DNA of 64,000 nucleotides from Thamnaconus septentrionalis. Its lineage: Eukaryota; Chordata; Actinopteri; Tetraodontiformes; Monacanthidae. Below the pieces are notes generated by a model. That model had not been told where the DNA came from and did no database searches. It saw nothing but the letters and a program-made list of their open reading frames with translations. Numbering within the stretch: position 1 is the stretch's first letter; each line of letters begins with the position of its first letter. The stretch covers positions 6,971,001-7,035,000 of the forward strand of contig CM020509.1 of NCBI GenBank assembly GCA_009823395.1, written 5' to 3'. Position numbers and translations under genes: made by a program. This document shows positions 12,297 through 25,069 of this stretch, piece by piece.

Positions 12297-13869
12297 CAAC
12301 CCTAAAAAAAAAAGGTGTCAGATGGATTAAATAACCTATTTATTTTTTTATATACAGTGGAAGCTAAAATTGTTCTTAAATGCACACAAAGATTGAGATC
12401 ACAAGCGGTGAAAGTGTCTCGAGTCAGGATTGGACCACTGCGAAGTCCACTTAACTGTGATGGATGCTCTGGACGGACAATTTGGCCAATTATTTCCGTG
12501 AGCCCTAATGTCCCCTTCAAAGAAGCGCCGCTAACCTTCGGGTTGATGCCCTGTGGTCTTGACTGCCTTTTAAAGCTGCACGGCTGCATTAGAAGATCGT
12601 CGCCATTAACTTGTAAACTCATATTATTAGACACTGTGATGATGATGTATGAAGCCCGAAAAACATCTAAAATAGGACCCAGGTTGTCTCAGTCTAGGAC
12701 TTATTTCAGTCCTCAAACAAGCCTTTGAAGAGTCCGGCAGCAGCCAAAATGTCCTCACTCTCCTAAAATATCTCAACTCTCGAGGTCTAAAAATGGGTTT
12801 GGGCCTAGAACGAGTGGAAACAGTTTCCCACGTGCGTAAAAAGGCCGATCTGTTGTCCAAGTTGTGCATAAACATAACACAATTAATTCAGTCCATGCTC
12901 TCTCTCGAGGTGTAACCACAGACATACACATTGACATTTATACACCCTGAAGCCTAAACATGTCATTAAGTTAAACTTGGAAACTTTGACATTTGATGTA
13001 AAAGAGACCTTCTGTGTTTTGCAGGTCAGGCTTTGTGACTGTGTGACCGTTGCTCCCCTGTGTTGCCACCGTCCGCAGATGCATTTTAAGGCGTTTGGAT
13101 TTAAATCCAGCCTGGCGAAGCAGCTTAGCACTGTTACCAGCCGTCTCAGATTTTCTATAAAAGAAACCGCTTACGATGGTTGGTTGAAAGTTTGTTGGGA
13201 TTATTTTTTGAAAGTGTTGGCTGTGGACATCAGGATGATGAAGCACTTGTTGAAAGCCTGTTGCTGTGGGTTCAAAACCGCAAATTTATGCTGCGTTTTG
13301 CTCAACACCCTCAGACATCAGGAGAACACTTGTTGCTCGCTCAGTAGAAAACTGCATCTCAGACATGAGACACACACCCACTCGCTCAGCAGCGACGAAC
13401 ACATAAAGCCAAGTAATGGTGCTCTTATCAGTGAATTTGTTCCCTTGCAGTGCTTATACCAGTATGAAACCTTATGCGAACTCCTATTGTCCGTGTGTTC
13501 GCCAGGTTGAGTGACACCTACTGGCAGAGGTCAATAGGACGATTTGGCAACTTTTAATGGTGACGCAAGCCGAATGATTTAACGTAATAGCCTTTCATTC
13601 AGTCAATTATTCAGCCAAGTTAGAGGCGTCTGACTTCCAGAGTGGAAGTCAGACTGGTCACGGCACCGTGCGAGACTGTTTCCTCGTCTCTCTCTTTCTC
13701 TCTCTCGGCCTCCGTCTCTGCTGTTCACTTGCTCTCGTTCATCTTAACCCCTCTTATCCTCCGGTTCACTCACTCTCAATTTCTTTCTATTCTGGCTTCT
13801 GCTGAAGGAAGCGGCGGCCCTTGTTCTTGTCAAGTGGATCTTCAGCAGCCAAATTGCCCCCCGCCCTCC

Positions 13870-13914
13870 TCCACCACCACCACCACCGCCGTCGCCGCCG
13901 CTGCCGCCGCCACC
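13870..13914. repeat. CCA/CCG trinucleotide patch
   Basis: About 45 bp of mixed CCA, CCG and GCC triplets in intron 1. It encodes poly-Thr/poly-Ala chance frames only. Confidence 0.85.
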
Positions 13915-16900
13915 CCATTCACTTAAAGCGCCGCTGTAATAAATCTCGACAAAGAGAAACGCAGCCCCATAAACTCCGGCAAAAGAAAAAAGAGCTAACC
14001 AAAACGCAGCGCCGGTTTATGGCCCTTTTTTGGCCCGTGGCTCTGAAAGAAAGGGATACTTGCAGGCGACTCCCTAATGTGGTCGAGCCCGCGCGGTTGA
14101 CGGCGACACCAAGCTATGAATTTCTTGAGGTCAAGTGGCATTTACGTAGAATAAAGACTGCGTGGGAGGGGGGAATAAGTTGTGACAGGCAAAAAAAAGC
14201 TAAAGGCGGCAGAGCGTTGGAGACCATCACTCACAGGCATTTCGGGGTAAAAGTTCATTACTAAGAATTAATGGTGAAATAATGAATGTGGGAGGAGCGG
14301 TGAAATAAATATGTCTTCCTGTTAAGTGAAAACAATTAAGTCTTTTTTGCGGGGGAAATATTTTATTGGGTTGCTTCGTTGTCATCACCGTCTGCGCATC
14401 CGTTTTTCACTCCCCCTCTTTTTCTTCCCTTTTTTCGTCAACGGAGCGGGGAGGAGGTCGCCATGCTTCTGTCTCGCCTCTCTGAGCATTGTCAGCATTC
14501 AGGACATTACCAACAGGCTAATGGGCGATGATTCCAGCCCAGTGTGAGCGGGGCGGGGAATTTTTGGCCAGACCAAGTGTTAAATGTCAAGTGTCAGAAT
14601 GTTTCTGGGAAGCGGTTTGGAGCCCACTCGAGAAATAATCTCCAAACAGTGGAGTCAGTGTTTTACCGTCACCAGGCAGAGCATTGTCTTTGAGGCAGAT
14701 TCCACACAGGGGTTGCAGAAAGTTTCGCGGCCGTCACTCCGAACTCCGAGACCCCGCAGATAAGGAGAGGCATCTAGTGAAACCACGAGACCAGCAATCC
14801 AATAAGACCTGATTGCATCAGACGTTGTTGCTCTTTCGCTTCCATTTGCAGACGCAGGTCGGCGACGCGTTCATTTCGCCGCAGCCGTGATGGAATCTTT
14901 GTTTAGGAAAGATGGTCAAAGCCGAGATTCGTGGCGAAACCGAGAACATCCTGCGTCAAACGAGCAACAATTTATGGGAATTGTTGAAACATTTGCCGTT
15001 TTCTTTTTGTTTTGTTTTGGGCAATCAGTGTTAAATAAATACAGATGAAACTCCAGTCGGGTAAAAGAAAAAAAAAATGTTGCAGAATCAAAAAGAAAAA
15101 GTTCTAAACAGGAGTGCTGCTTTAAGAAATTTGCAGTTAATCACCACTTTTTATGGCGCTGAAAACACTGACAAACGCCGACACGTCCTCACCAAAAAAT
15201 GATTTTGTTCTGCGTCCAGACACATTAGAAGCCGTAAGAAAATGGGAGCTGATGGATGTGAGGTTGAGGTTCCAGCTGACCCCTGCGCTCCTCTCGTCTG
15301 CAGGAGGGCGTCAGTCTGATTTTGAGGAAATATCTGAAGCTGGAATAACATCCCCGGCGCTCATTAGAGCCTCTGAAAGACCTTTTTTTCTGGCAAATGA
15401 GTTTGGGGTCTCAGGGTGCAGGCGGGATGGGGTGGATGTTCAGTGCCGTTTGTTAACACAAACATGGCCAAGTTTCCCCCTGAATCACGAGCCGTTTCGG
15501 TGACACAATGCTCCGTTTTATTTATTTATGCGAGACCCGAAAGATATCGAGTTCAAAGATGCGGACTGTTGATCGTATTGGTCCAAGATTCTTTGCGTGT
15601 TAATGTGTTTTTTTTTCTTTTTTTCATTTTTTTCTTTCATTTTTGTCGTGTGAGTTGTGCGAATGATTTATCCCCCCCCCCCCAAAAAAAAAGACCCTTT
15701 GCACTGATGATTGCTGCGTGTCCCAGAGTGCAGCTCTGTAATAGGAGAGCTCAGCACCTATTACCGTCACTGTGACAGAGATTGAAAACAGCACAAATGG
15801 TTTCAAAGAGGTCCAATTTTTTTTCTCCCCCGCTTAAACTCGCGGACCTCTGGAAACGACCCGTCGACGTTCGCAAGCGGACGGTGACTGAACATGTTTT
15901 TGCGGAACGCTTTTCCTGATGACATCTTTGGCTTTCAGACTTTTGTGTATAATCATTTTTTTTGCAATAACAAAACACGAGCAGTGATGAGTTACTGGAG
16001 TCGGCCACGTTCCCTCTTATAAACACAAGGTTGTTCTTCTTTTTTTTTTCTGCCCCGGCTTTGTTAGTAAAGTATGTAAACTGGAAAGTAAAGGTTTTGA
16101 ATTTCTTCTAGCGGTTATTTTGTTCCTAATAACGTAATATCATCTCCTACTCTAATGTCACAGCACTTCCAAAACAACACAAGTCACATTTTTTTTTTTT
16201 TTTTTTACATCTGGTTTATGTCCACTGCCTTCTGTTTTCCCCGAGCGGATGAAAGGATTTCTCTCCTTCGCTTTAGGCCGCCTTGTCGTTAAGCTCCATA
16301 TCTCGTGAAGTTACAGCGATCGGAACAAGTCCCGCTACGTGTTGCCTGAATGTCGTACCTGAGGCCCGCGGCTCTATCAAAGGCTGAGCTGGGAGGCGGC
16401 TGGACGTGCCCTCCGCCCCTGGTGACAGATGCGCCGCGGAGTTGGCAGGAAAGGGAAGAGGGTAATTAGGATTCCTTGCGTAACTGAGAGATTTGGAGGG
16501 CGAAATTGGGCATACCTATCTCGGAGCATGAGGGAGGGAGGGAGGGAGCGAGGGAGAGGGAGAGAGAGAGGAACGGGCGGATGGAAAGTGAAGAACTACA
16601 AGGGCTTTGTGGGGAAAATGGCAGGAAATTAGGACAGGAAGCCAATCGCGTTTGGAAATGGAGCGTCGGATGAAAAACAACAAAGGGGGAGAAAATGAAA
16701 GGGAGGGGAAAGCATGGAGGGATTGAGCGATAAGGACGCGGTGCCAAGAGTGCAGGGAGAGCACAAGGTTTTGGGAAAATGGGGTCAGGGGTCAAGAAAG
16801 CAAAAAAAAAAAGGCGAGTTGGAGGGGAATTCAAAAACGCGACCCGACCAGCGCAACACTTTAACTCGTGTTTTCTCCCAATGTTTCACCGCTGACGCGC

Positions 16901-17201
16901 TTGAAGGTCCCCGAGAGTCTCTGTCACTCGATCAACCTCTGGATTCAGATCAGAGTTATTTCTCTGTCTTCTCTCCGTCTGAGTGGTGAAGCAAACCAAT
17001 AAAGCTGTGCTGTAAAAGAATCATCAGCCCCCCACACACACACACACACACACAAGCTTCTGTCACTGTGTGTGTGTGTGTAAGAGCAGAGTTAACCAGT
17101 ATTTCAGCCCAAGGCCTCCAGACTGTAAGGTTCACTGGTTTCAGTGGTCTGGGGCTTGGGAGCCGTCTGTGCCTTTGTATACCAGGCCATGTGTTTGCAT
17201 T

Positions 17202-17203
<2 letters not shown>

Positions 17204-17244
<41 letters not shown>

Positions 17245-17325
17245 GTGTATTGTGTCCCAGAACACCTGCTGTATATTAATTCCCAGAACACCTGCTGTTT
17301 GCATTCTTGTCTTATCACACACACA

Positions 17326-17385
<60 letters not shown>
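17204..17385. repeat. opposed (TG)n and (CA)n tracts with inner duplication
   Basis: A TG tract (17204-17241) is followed 74 bp later by a CA tract (17315-17385, interrupted once). Between them an 18-bp unit beginning tcccagaaca occurs twice, at 17255-17272 and 17281-17298. The two dinucleotide tracts are complementary and could fold into a stem of nearly 40 bp. A further CA run (about 17035-17054) and a short TG run (about 17067-17080) lie just upstream. Confidence 0.95.
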
Positions 17386-17386
<1 letters not shown>

Positions 17387-20051
17387 GCTCACCTTTCCTC
17401 TGGCAGTAATGGAAACAAACAGCGGTCTTAGTGCTTTGTGCGGAGAAAACCAAAAAAAAACAAAAAGCCTCTTGTCAGTCGCCTCGCCGCCAGCTGGTCA
17501 GTTAAGTTTAAAGCGATCCACGAGCTTTACGGCTGGGTGGGACGGACGGACACCCACATTTAAAAAAAAAAAAAGACAGGCCAGGTGCGTCGGAAAACAC
17601 CGCCTCACCAGCTTTTCTGTCCTCCGAATCCCCTGCAAGCTTCTTAATCAACCCAAGGTCTGGTTGCTCTATGAAGCCAACCTGGTGTTCCACCCTGCAG
17701 CCTGAAGAAGTTCTCTGCAGCTCTTGAAGAGGAGGAGGAGACTTTAATCAAAGTCCCCTGGATTGTCTGAATTGAACTGGATGGACTGTTATTGTTGACT
17801 AAAAGTAAATACCAACTCTTGTCCTTGGGTTTGCTTTGACTGGCAGCTCTTTCAACATCGCTGCTGAAGGTCGTCCTTGACCTCGCTGAAGGTGCCCAGC
17901 GGCTTCTTAAAAAGTTCCCGTATTGTGTGTAATCCACATCAGCAAAATGTTTTGTTACTACAGTGAGGGTCACGTCAGGAATAAGAAAAGTACATTCTTC
18001 AGTTCTTCTGTTTGCGTCGCGTTTTATAAAGTGCGAGGCAAAGGAAATCAGCCTTTTGTGATGAGGGACAACTCGGTCAGCCAGGTGTTCCTTCTGCCTT
18101 TGGGACGTCTGGATTCCTCACAGTTTTCAAACGCAGTCAGAGGTGTAAACAAAAGTTTTTCATCGCTTTCATCTCGCTCCACAATAGGTCGCTTTAAAAT
18201 ATTCTAAATAGGGCCTCACATTGTTGCCATTGGTTTTCGCTTTAAACTTGTTTCCAGCCTCCAACTGGTCCAGTTTGTTAGCCAGTCTTGAATCACGTGA
18301 CCATGTTTCTTTGTGGTTGTACCTCTTTTTGCGTAAACACAAACAGAGCTGTTTGGATAATATGACAAGAGTCTCGCCACGTCCAGCCGTTTTCATAACA
18401 CTTGTCATTCATTGATCCGCGCATAAGCTAAGCTGTGGAATTCCAGATGCAGTGGGGAATGCAACCTGCCATTATATCCATTTTTTTTTTCTTTGTTCCA
18501 TACTTGTATTAACAACACATGTGGTCCCTAAGGGCAAGAAATCATTTGTGCAGCGACAAATTGAGTCACAAAAAATGTCAGTGTCAGCTGATGTAATTGC
18601 GCTTTGACAACTTTATTATTTTGCGTTGCGCCAGCCGCGTCCCCCGCCTGGGTGGCGCTGCCTTTCGCTCTCCACCTGGCCCTGTGTCCCCCCGCTGTTT
18701 GTCCGTTGCCATGGCAGCCTCCCCCCGGCCAGAACATAAGTTTCCGCTGCCAACAAGAGCAAGATGGAGATAAGGATGGAGAGATTAGGAGGGACGGCAG
18801 AGGAAGGGGGGAAGAAGAAAAAGGAGAGAAAAGGGAAAAGAGCAGCGCGGGGAGAGAAAAAATGAAGGCAACTGTCGGGATAGTAAAAGATTTTGATAAA
18901 GGACGGCAGATTGGAGGGGGGCGGCAAGGAGAAGTGTTAAGTCGACTGTGAAACGGTTGAGAGATAAGACAAGAGAGACGGAGAGATGGGGGGAGGATGT
19001 GAAAAGGTGCAGATTACATATTTTAAAGAAGGTGGGCCGGGAGCGCGGGGTTAAAACCGGCTGTCGAGGCTCCAGGACGGATGAAGGCAGCGGGAGGGAG
19101 GGGAAAATAAAGGAGCGAAACAAAACTGAAATATTGTAGCCAAATGTGAGATGAATCACAGAGGAGCAGGACAGGAGGCGGAGTGATGAGGACCAGAAGT
19201 GCTCAGATTGGATCCCGCCTTTGCTAAAGGCGAGCAGACGCTGGAGAAATGTCTCCTTCTCTCGAGTATGAAAGTGACGAGTGGAAGCTGCTATCGAGCC
19301 GCCGCCGCCGCCGTGCTGCTGGCAGCGGCGCTGCTAGCGAGAGCCTTTGACGAGAAGCAGCGGCGTCCGACCCGGGACGAGGGCGATGTAGCCCGCCGTG
19401 AAGAACGTGTTCACTCAATTTAGAAGGAGGCTCCAAGTCTCTGGGAACTGTCTTGCTGGTGCTGCTGCCACTCCTGGTTCTCTTGCAGGGTTTGTGAGTC
19501 AATAAGCGGCGCCGGAAGCTAAAAAGCCTGCTGGCTAAAACTTTGAAGATCTGTTGAGTAACATTTAAAGGGGGTCTGTTGACAGTGAATTAAAAGTGAC
19601 GCGTATGATTTAAGTTGGGTGAAATGAGTGGAAATAATCAACTGTTGCGTTTTCATTTGACGATGACTAATCATTTATATTCGCACACTTGAGATCGATA
19701 TCAGTGCGGAAATGGTTCCTACCACTAGATGGCTCTGAACTCTCCACAGCAGGCCTTGAAAAAGATGCATTTTTTTTTTGTTGATCACATACACGCAACG
19801 AAAAACAGTAGAAAACGTGTGGCGGCCAGCCGTCCAATCAACAGCATTTAAATCTGAACATTTAAACTTTGAACTCACTCCTGCTCAAAGTTTTGGGCGT
19901 CCTGCAGTTTGGCAGCGGAGCATTCCTCCACGTTCACCCGCTCTGTTTGTCATCCTGTGATTAAAACAGCCCTGATAAGGATTGTCAGACAAAAGCGCAG
20001 CAGATGCCCGACGCCGGGGCAATAAATCTGCGTTAATTTGTCATGATGAGT

Positions 20052-20052
<1 letters not shown>

Positions 20053-20087
<35 letters not shown>

Positions 20088-20098
20088 TCTCTTTCTCT
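20053..20098. repeat. (CT)n microsatellite
   Basis: CT tract of about 15 perfect units, then an imperfect pyrimidine run, in intron 1 about 1.2 kb before exon 2. Confidence 0.95.
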
Positions 20099-20594
20099 GT
20101 GTCGTCATTTGATCTTTTCCTCCCCTCCTCCTCCTCTCCTTCATCTCGTCCTCCCCAGTATGGAGGGTGCGGGGGGGGCTCCTCAAATGGGAACCATACC
20201 CCGCTGGTGCCTCGCGCTCATTCCCTTCGCCCGCCGCCGTGATTTACGCCCGCGATCGGGTGTCGGGTGGCGCTCCTTTGATCGCCAATCATTTATTGTA
20301 TCGGCCGAGTTATTTAAAGCTATTATTGCCCTCAAATTCTTTCAAGCGCCCCCTCCCACCACCCCTCTCCCTCCAGTCTGGGAAGCGTCGCCCTCTCCAC
20401 CACCGGCTCCCTCGCCTCCGCCTCGGCCCAGAATGTGGCTCCTATTAGTGCTCCTCGCCGCGGACGCCGGGAGAAGCCTTTTGAAACCTAATATGGTCTT
20501 AAATCAGATTTATAAATGTTTAGGTGCATTATGAAAAACACAGGCGTGCGCCGGCCGTCCCGGCCGTGTTTATGCGTCGAGCGTGTCGGCGAGA

Positions 20595-20596
<2 letters not shown>

Positions 20597-20652
<56 letters not shown>

Positions 20653-20695
20653 TTCAAGAGAAAAATGTGTGTTGTTTTGCTTGTGCTCTCCGCTG

Positions 20696-20729
<34 letters not shown>
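20597..20729. repeat. two (TG)n tracts upstream of exon 2
   Basis: TG tracts at 20597-20649 and 20697-20729 are separated by 47 bp of unique sequence and end 575 bp before exon 2. In pre-mRNA they are UG repeats, the binding sequence of TDP-43 and CELF-type proteins. Confidence 0.97.
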
Positions 20730-20732
<3 letters not shown>

Positions 20733-21135
20733 TTCACCACGACGGCGTCTCAATAAACAGCGTGCAGAGGGAAACCCCCTCCATACGCTCAGGCTCTGCG
20801 TGCACGTGTTGCGCGCGGCGGCCGGGAGGAAGCGCGACGAGCACCTGAAACCGTTTCAGCCTCCACTTCTTCATCTCCACCTCCTGTCTGGTGGAAGGTT
20901 CGGCTCCTCCGGGCGCCAGCGTGCAGGAGCGCCGTCGCTCATCGAAAGAACGCACAAACACTGCAGTGCAACTCTTCTGTCTTGCGTGTCTTTCCTGTGC
21001 CAGGCCGTCATAGGTTGTGTCTTGATGGAAGTCCAACGAAGCACAAGCAGAGAAATTTAGTTACATTTTATTTGGTTTAGAACTTTAATAAATGCAAAAC
21101 AGGACAAATCCCGACATCCAAAATACTGCTGCATT

Positions 21136-21159
21136 CTGCTGCTGCTGCTGCTGCTGCTG
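21136..21159. repeat. (CTG)n microsatellite
   Basis: Eight perfect CTG units about 145 bp upstream of exon 2. In RNA this is a short CUG repeat of the kind bound by CELF and Muscleblind proteins; at eight units no special behaviour is expected. Confidence 0.93.
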
Positions 21160-21304
21160 TTGTGTGTTTTTTTCCCGCCCTGAATGAGAATGTTACCTGC
21201 TCCAGTATTCAGTGCTGGAATGTCTTGCTCTGCCTCTCAGCATTGTTGCTGTGAAATAACCTGGATTTTTTCCTCCTCCCCCTCCTCTCTCTCTGTGTGT
21301 GCAG

Positions 21305-21376
21305 TGATTTGAACAGAAACAACATCACCAGGATCACCAAAGTGGACTTCGCTGGAATCAAGAACCTCAGGATTCT
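21305..21376 (+). CDS. slit3: slit3 exon 2: leucine-rich repeat 1
   Basis: A 72-bp exon bounded by a strong polypyrimidine tract with cag and by gtaagt. Joined to exon 1, the split codon CT+T is Leu. The exon then reads one 24-residue LRR ([12 protein letters not shown], then [12 protein letters not shown]) with the consensus LxxNxIxxI spacing. It begins the first LRR domain (D1) of Slit. The exon is phase 2 at both ends and a multiple of three, so skipping it would remove exactly one LRR and keep the frame. [12 protein letters not shown] is common to Slits and '[11 protein letters not shown]' fits SLIT3 best. One-LRR-per-exon organisation is characteristic of vertebrate Slit genes. Confidence 0.93.
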
Positions 21377-23053
21377 GTAAGTCTGCTTCTTCTCGCGGTC
21401 TGACTGCGGCGAGAATTCCGTCGAGCGCTGATTAAAAGACCTCGGTGGAGTTTGAGACAATTGCCCTTGGAGACCATACAGCTCGTTTTAGTCTTCTCCT
21501 AAACTGCCCGTTCTCCTTTTCCATGCGAGGGCAGCAGCTCCCATTAGGCTGCAAGAAAAAAATAAACTGTGAAGGCCGTAAATTTTAAATGACCAAAATC
21601 CTGAAGTCAAGCGCCAACAGGTTTGTCAGAAGTGAAGTGAGTGGAATTGTCTCGCTAGGCTACATCGTTTTCCATCACTGGACGAGAAATGAAGTCTTTA
21701 TTTATAAAGTTTCACGTACGTGATTAGATATTCTACAACACTGTCTCAATGGCGTCAATGCCACTTGTCCAATTATTGATCACAGCAGCAGCAGTGCACT
21801 CGCCATTCTAAGCATCACCCGGCCGCAGCCACACACTTTGCAGACCATTAATTGATTGTGGATGCGATAAAGTACGGTTACGTCGGTCGGGGAGGGTGAG
21901 CGCGTACCAGAAAAAGGCTCTTTTAGGAGATTTTTGCCTCTCCCTCTTCCTCGCCGTGACCTGCACTCATTTATTTACAAGTAATCCCATTAAGACGAGA
22001 GAAAAACTTTGCCACATTGAAGCAATTAGACCAACGCTCGGTCGGCCAAACAGGCCTGCGGGGGGGGGGGGCGCCTCCATAAAGCGGAGTTTGCCATCCT
22101 AATGAGCGGGCGCGAAAGCAAGTGTTCTGTCTGAGGAGTCAAACCTCATAATTACTGCATATTTACGAGGTTGAGTAATAAAAGCAATCGCGGGGGCCGC
22201 CGCGCGATGCGACCAGACCAAGTCACCCGCGCGAACCGTGAGTCAGTGTTCATGCAAACGGATCGGAAAACAGCGAGTGAGTCACAGAGTTTTCTTGTTG
22301 TCTCGGGTCGGTTTTAGAAAACAAACACGCGGATTTCGAAAGTAAAGGTTTGGGGGCCAAAAAACGGCTTTCGCAAAAACTTTCGTAACCCTCTGCTAAT
22401 AATCAAGTTGTTTGTTTGTTTGTCCTCTGCCATTGTGACATATGTGGTGTGAGGAGTCGAGTGGCGACTGAATATGTGTTAGTAAACAGTGACATTTTTT
22501 CTAGTCGAGCCGCCCGTCCATTCTGCGGACGTGTGAACGAGCGCAGGGGCGACTCTCGTCGTCGCTCTCGTCGTAATTTACTTGAAGGGCTCTCGTTCGC
22601 TGCTCTGCCTCAAGTGGCTCGGACGTGAGTGTGCGTGCATGTGTGTGCGTGCATGTTTGTGCGTCCATTCGTCGGTGCAAGTGTGTGTGTGTGTGCGTGT
22701 GCGCATGTGCGTTAGGCCTATAATAACTATAATCACCGTTGGCAGCGTGCAGCTTCCCTCTTCACTCTTTTTTAACAAGATAAAAATACACACACACACA
22801 CCAGCACCGAGCAGTGGAAACACACACATACAAGCATGTGTGTGTTTCCATTTGCTTAACTAAAGCCCAAAACTTGAGGTAGATTTTTCTTTTTTATATA
22901 TATATATTTTTTTTTTGCTCGCGCCAGATCACGTTTCAGGCTTAATGTGTTTGTGTTTTAGAAGTAAAAAAAAAAGAGGGAAGGCATTTAAAATAGAGAA
23001 AGGTCTTTATTCATGTGCACTTAAACAGGGTGAGAAGGGCCAAGGAAAAGAAG

Positions 23054-23054
<1 letters not shown>

Positions 23055-23108
<54 letters not shown>
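23055..23108. repeat. (TG)n microsatellite
   Basis: Perfect TG tract of 27 units in intron 2. Confidence 0.97.
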
Positions 23109-23110
<2 letters not shown>

Positions 23111-23225
23111 GTGTGGTGGTCCAGCAGCTTGTTTAATGTGGCGGGTGATAAACTGCTGTGACATTTCCCAACGCTAAATCTTTGAAAGAAGCGGCGAGGA
23201 TATGGCTTTGCGGGGGGAAGAAAAA

Positions 23226-23290
23226 GTCTGAGATAGTCTGAGATAGTCTGAGAAAACACGCACACACACACACGCACACACACACACACC
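23226..23290. repeat. decamer triplication followed by (CA)n
   Basis: Three tandem copies of a 10-bp unit (agtctgagat) at 23226-23252, followed by a CA tract with CG interruptions at about 23257-23290. The CA tract is complementary to the TG tract 150 bp upstream. Confidence 0.9.
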
Positions 23291-25028
23291 GTCTCTTCCA
23301 TTTGATTACATGCACGTGCAACCGGGACACACACACAACCACACGGACCGAAGTTTGAAAGAGGATCAGCGTCTCTAGCAAATAGCAACGATTAATGTTG
23401 CGTGAAGTAATAAAAGTCAATATGTACAGTATAAAAAATGAATATGAGAATCATCCCTGTCATAAAGTGTAATGTGAAAGACATTTGGATTAAAACCACA
23501 ACATAAATAAAATTGAGAATGTGAGAATTGATCGGATAAAGTCGACGTCAGCGGGACTCATCAGTAAAAATCACCTTTGAAAAAAATTAAAACCAGTGAT
23601 TAGTGACCAATCATCCTTTCCACACAAGGAGAGTTTTTTTTTTTCATTTTCCACTTAATCACCATATGTCAATTTCCCAACAATCAGACTAATTTCCCAG
23701 TGTTCCAAGTAAACACTTAACAGAATGGTGTGTATGACGCTCATAATCCAAACCAGCGGCGTGAACACTCAACCTTCCGCCACGGCGGCTCACCCAGAGC
23801 GCAACACTTTTACGAAACCTCTCTGGCAACTGTGGGGTTGCAAAGATTTATTCCAGATTGCAATTAAAATTAAGTAATTCCAAACAAATTTACGCGCAAA
23901 TCAAAGCTTATTCAAGATGGGGGAGAGTGTTCCTTGAGGAGGTTTTTGGGCGGGGGAATCGACTCGGGTGCCTGCAGCCGTTGTTTCATAACAGCGAATG
24001 AAGTTGTGAACGCCAAGTTTTCACGGCAACAACGGCAACAGCAACACTGGCGTGACAAAAAGTGGAAACTCTTGAATTGGATTCAGACGCAGCGGCCTCG
24101 GGCGCTGGTGAACACCGTCTGGGCGTCCCTGTCCAGCCGTCGAGCCGCATGGAGACGATAAAACCCAACACCTCATTCTAGCGAAATGCTAAACCTTCCC
24201 TCCAACGTCCAAATACACTAAAAACAACACGTGTTGTTGCAAATTCGTCCCGCATTTGGACTAGTAAACGCCGACATTCATTCAAAATTACGCTCGTCTG
24301 CGCCGGAGTTTACGAGCTTCTCCATCCTGCCTGAGTCAGTTCGGATTCAGATGATGCCGAAATCAACATCCCCGGTGCGACAGGGAAGGAAAAGATGCTA
24401 TCGATTTGCCGGGAAGCGGCTCTCCGCTTCGGCCTCGCGTGTGTTTACGCGGATGTCTGACGTTACCCGTCTACTGTACGGCCGGCGTGTGTGTTTGCGC
24501 GTGTTTATTTTCCTCTTTGTAATTACTCCCCCCAGAATGTGTGCGTGTGTATAAACTGATTTGAGCAGTGTACACAGCTGACCGTGTAAATGATTCCCGC
24601 CTTGGATCCCGGATTTCAAAGTTGTCATTATTTCACAAGGAAAAATGCACTGATCTCAGCCTACACACGCTCGCTTAAACAAACAGAAAATAAGTGCAGT
24701 AATTAGCGTCGCATAATTTATACCCTCTAAAAGATTTTTTTTCTTCACAGTGAACACTAAGCTAAATTATGATGGACGAGCATTTGAAGATACAAACCTC
24801 CACGAGGGGAGATTAGTTACACGCCCCGCAACCAAAGTAAATAATGTGTTTTCATCTAACAGGGACTGCAACTAATTAACAATACATTTTAGACTGTAAC
24901 TTTTCTCGTTGGAAAAATAGCTGTATTTTTGACGGTGAAATCTCTTATTCTATCGAGCAGCGCTAACTGTTTTTTCATCCTTGCCAAGCAAGTAAACAGT
25001 CAAATGTCGGCAAACTGGAGTGACTATT

Positions 25029-25069
25029 GCTATGCTATCGATATCTGTTGATGCTAACGATAGCATGGC
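25029..25069. repeat. short inverted repeat (hairpin)
   Basis: Arms 25029-25040 and 25058-25069 pair at 11 of 12 positions around a 17-base loop. At 41 bases in total it is too short for a miRNA precursor. It may be a regulatory palindrome or a scrap of a mobile element. Confidence 0.8.

Larger units (their letters stand above)
5707..21304 (+). other. slit3: slit3 intron 1 (15,598 bp)
   Basis: Runs from the gtaagt donor after exon 1 to the pyrimidine-rich, cag-ended acceptor before exon 2. It is dominated by microsatellites: CTT, several CA/TG tracts, CT and CTG. It also holds a degraded dispersed repeat near 12.1 kb, homopolymer runs (T at 7491-7510; C then A at about 15672-15692), a CCA/CCG trinucleotide patch at about 13870-13914 and purine-rich GGGA/GA DNA at about 16528-16575. 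ATTA-rich, CNE-like blocks lie at about 14235-14345 and 20265-20535. No nested gene or RNA gene was recognised. First introns of developmental genes often carry enhancers, so these blocks are candidates only. Confidence 0.9.
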
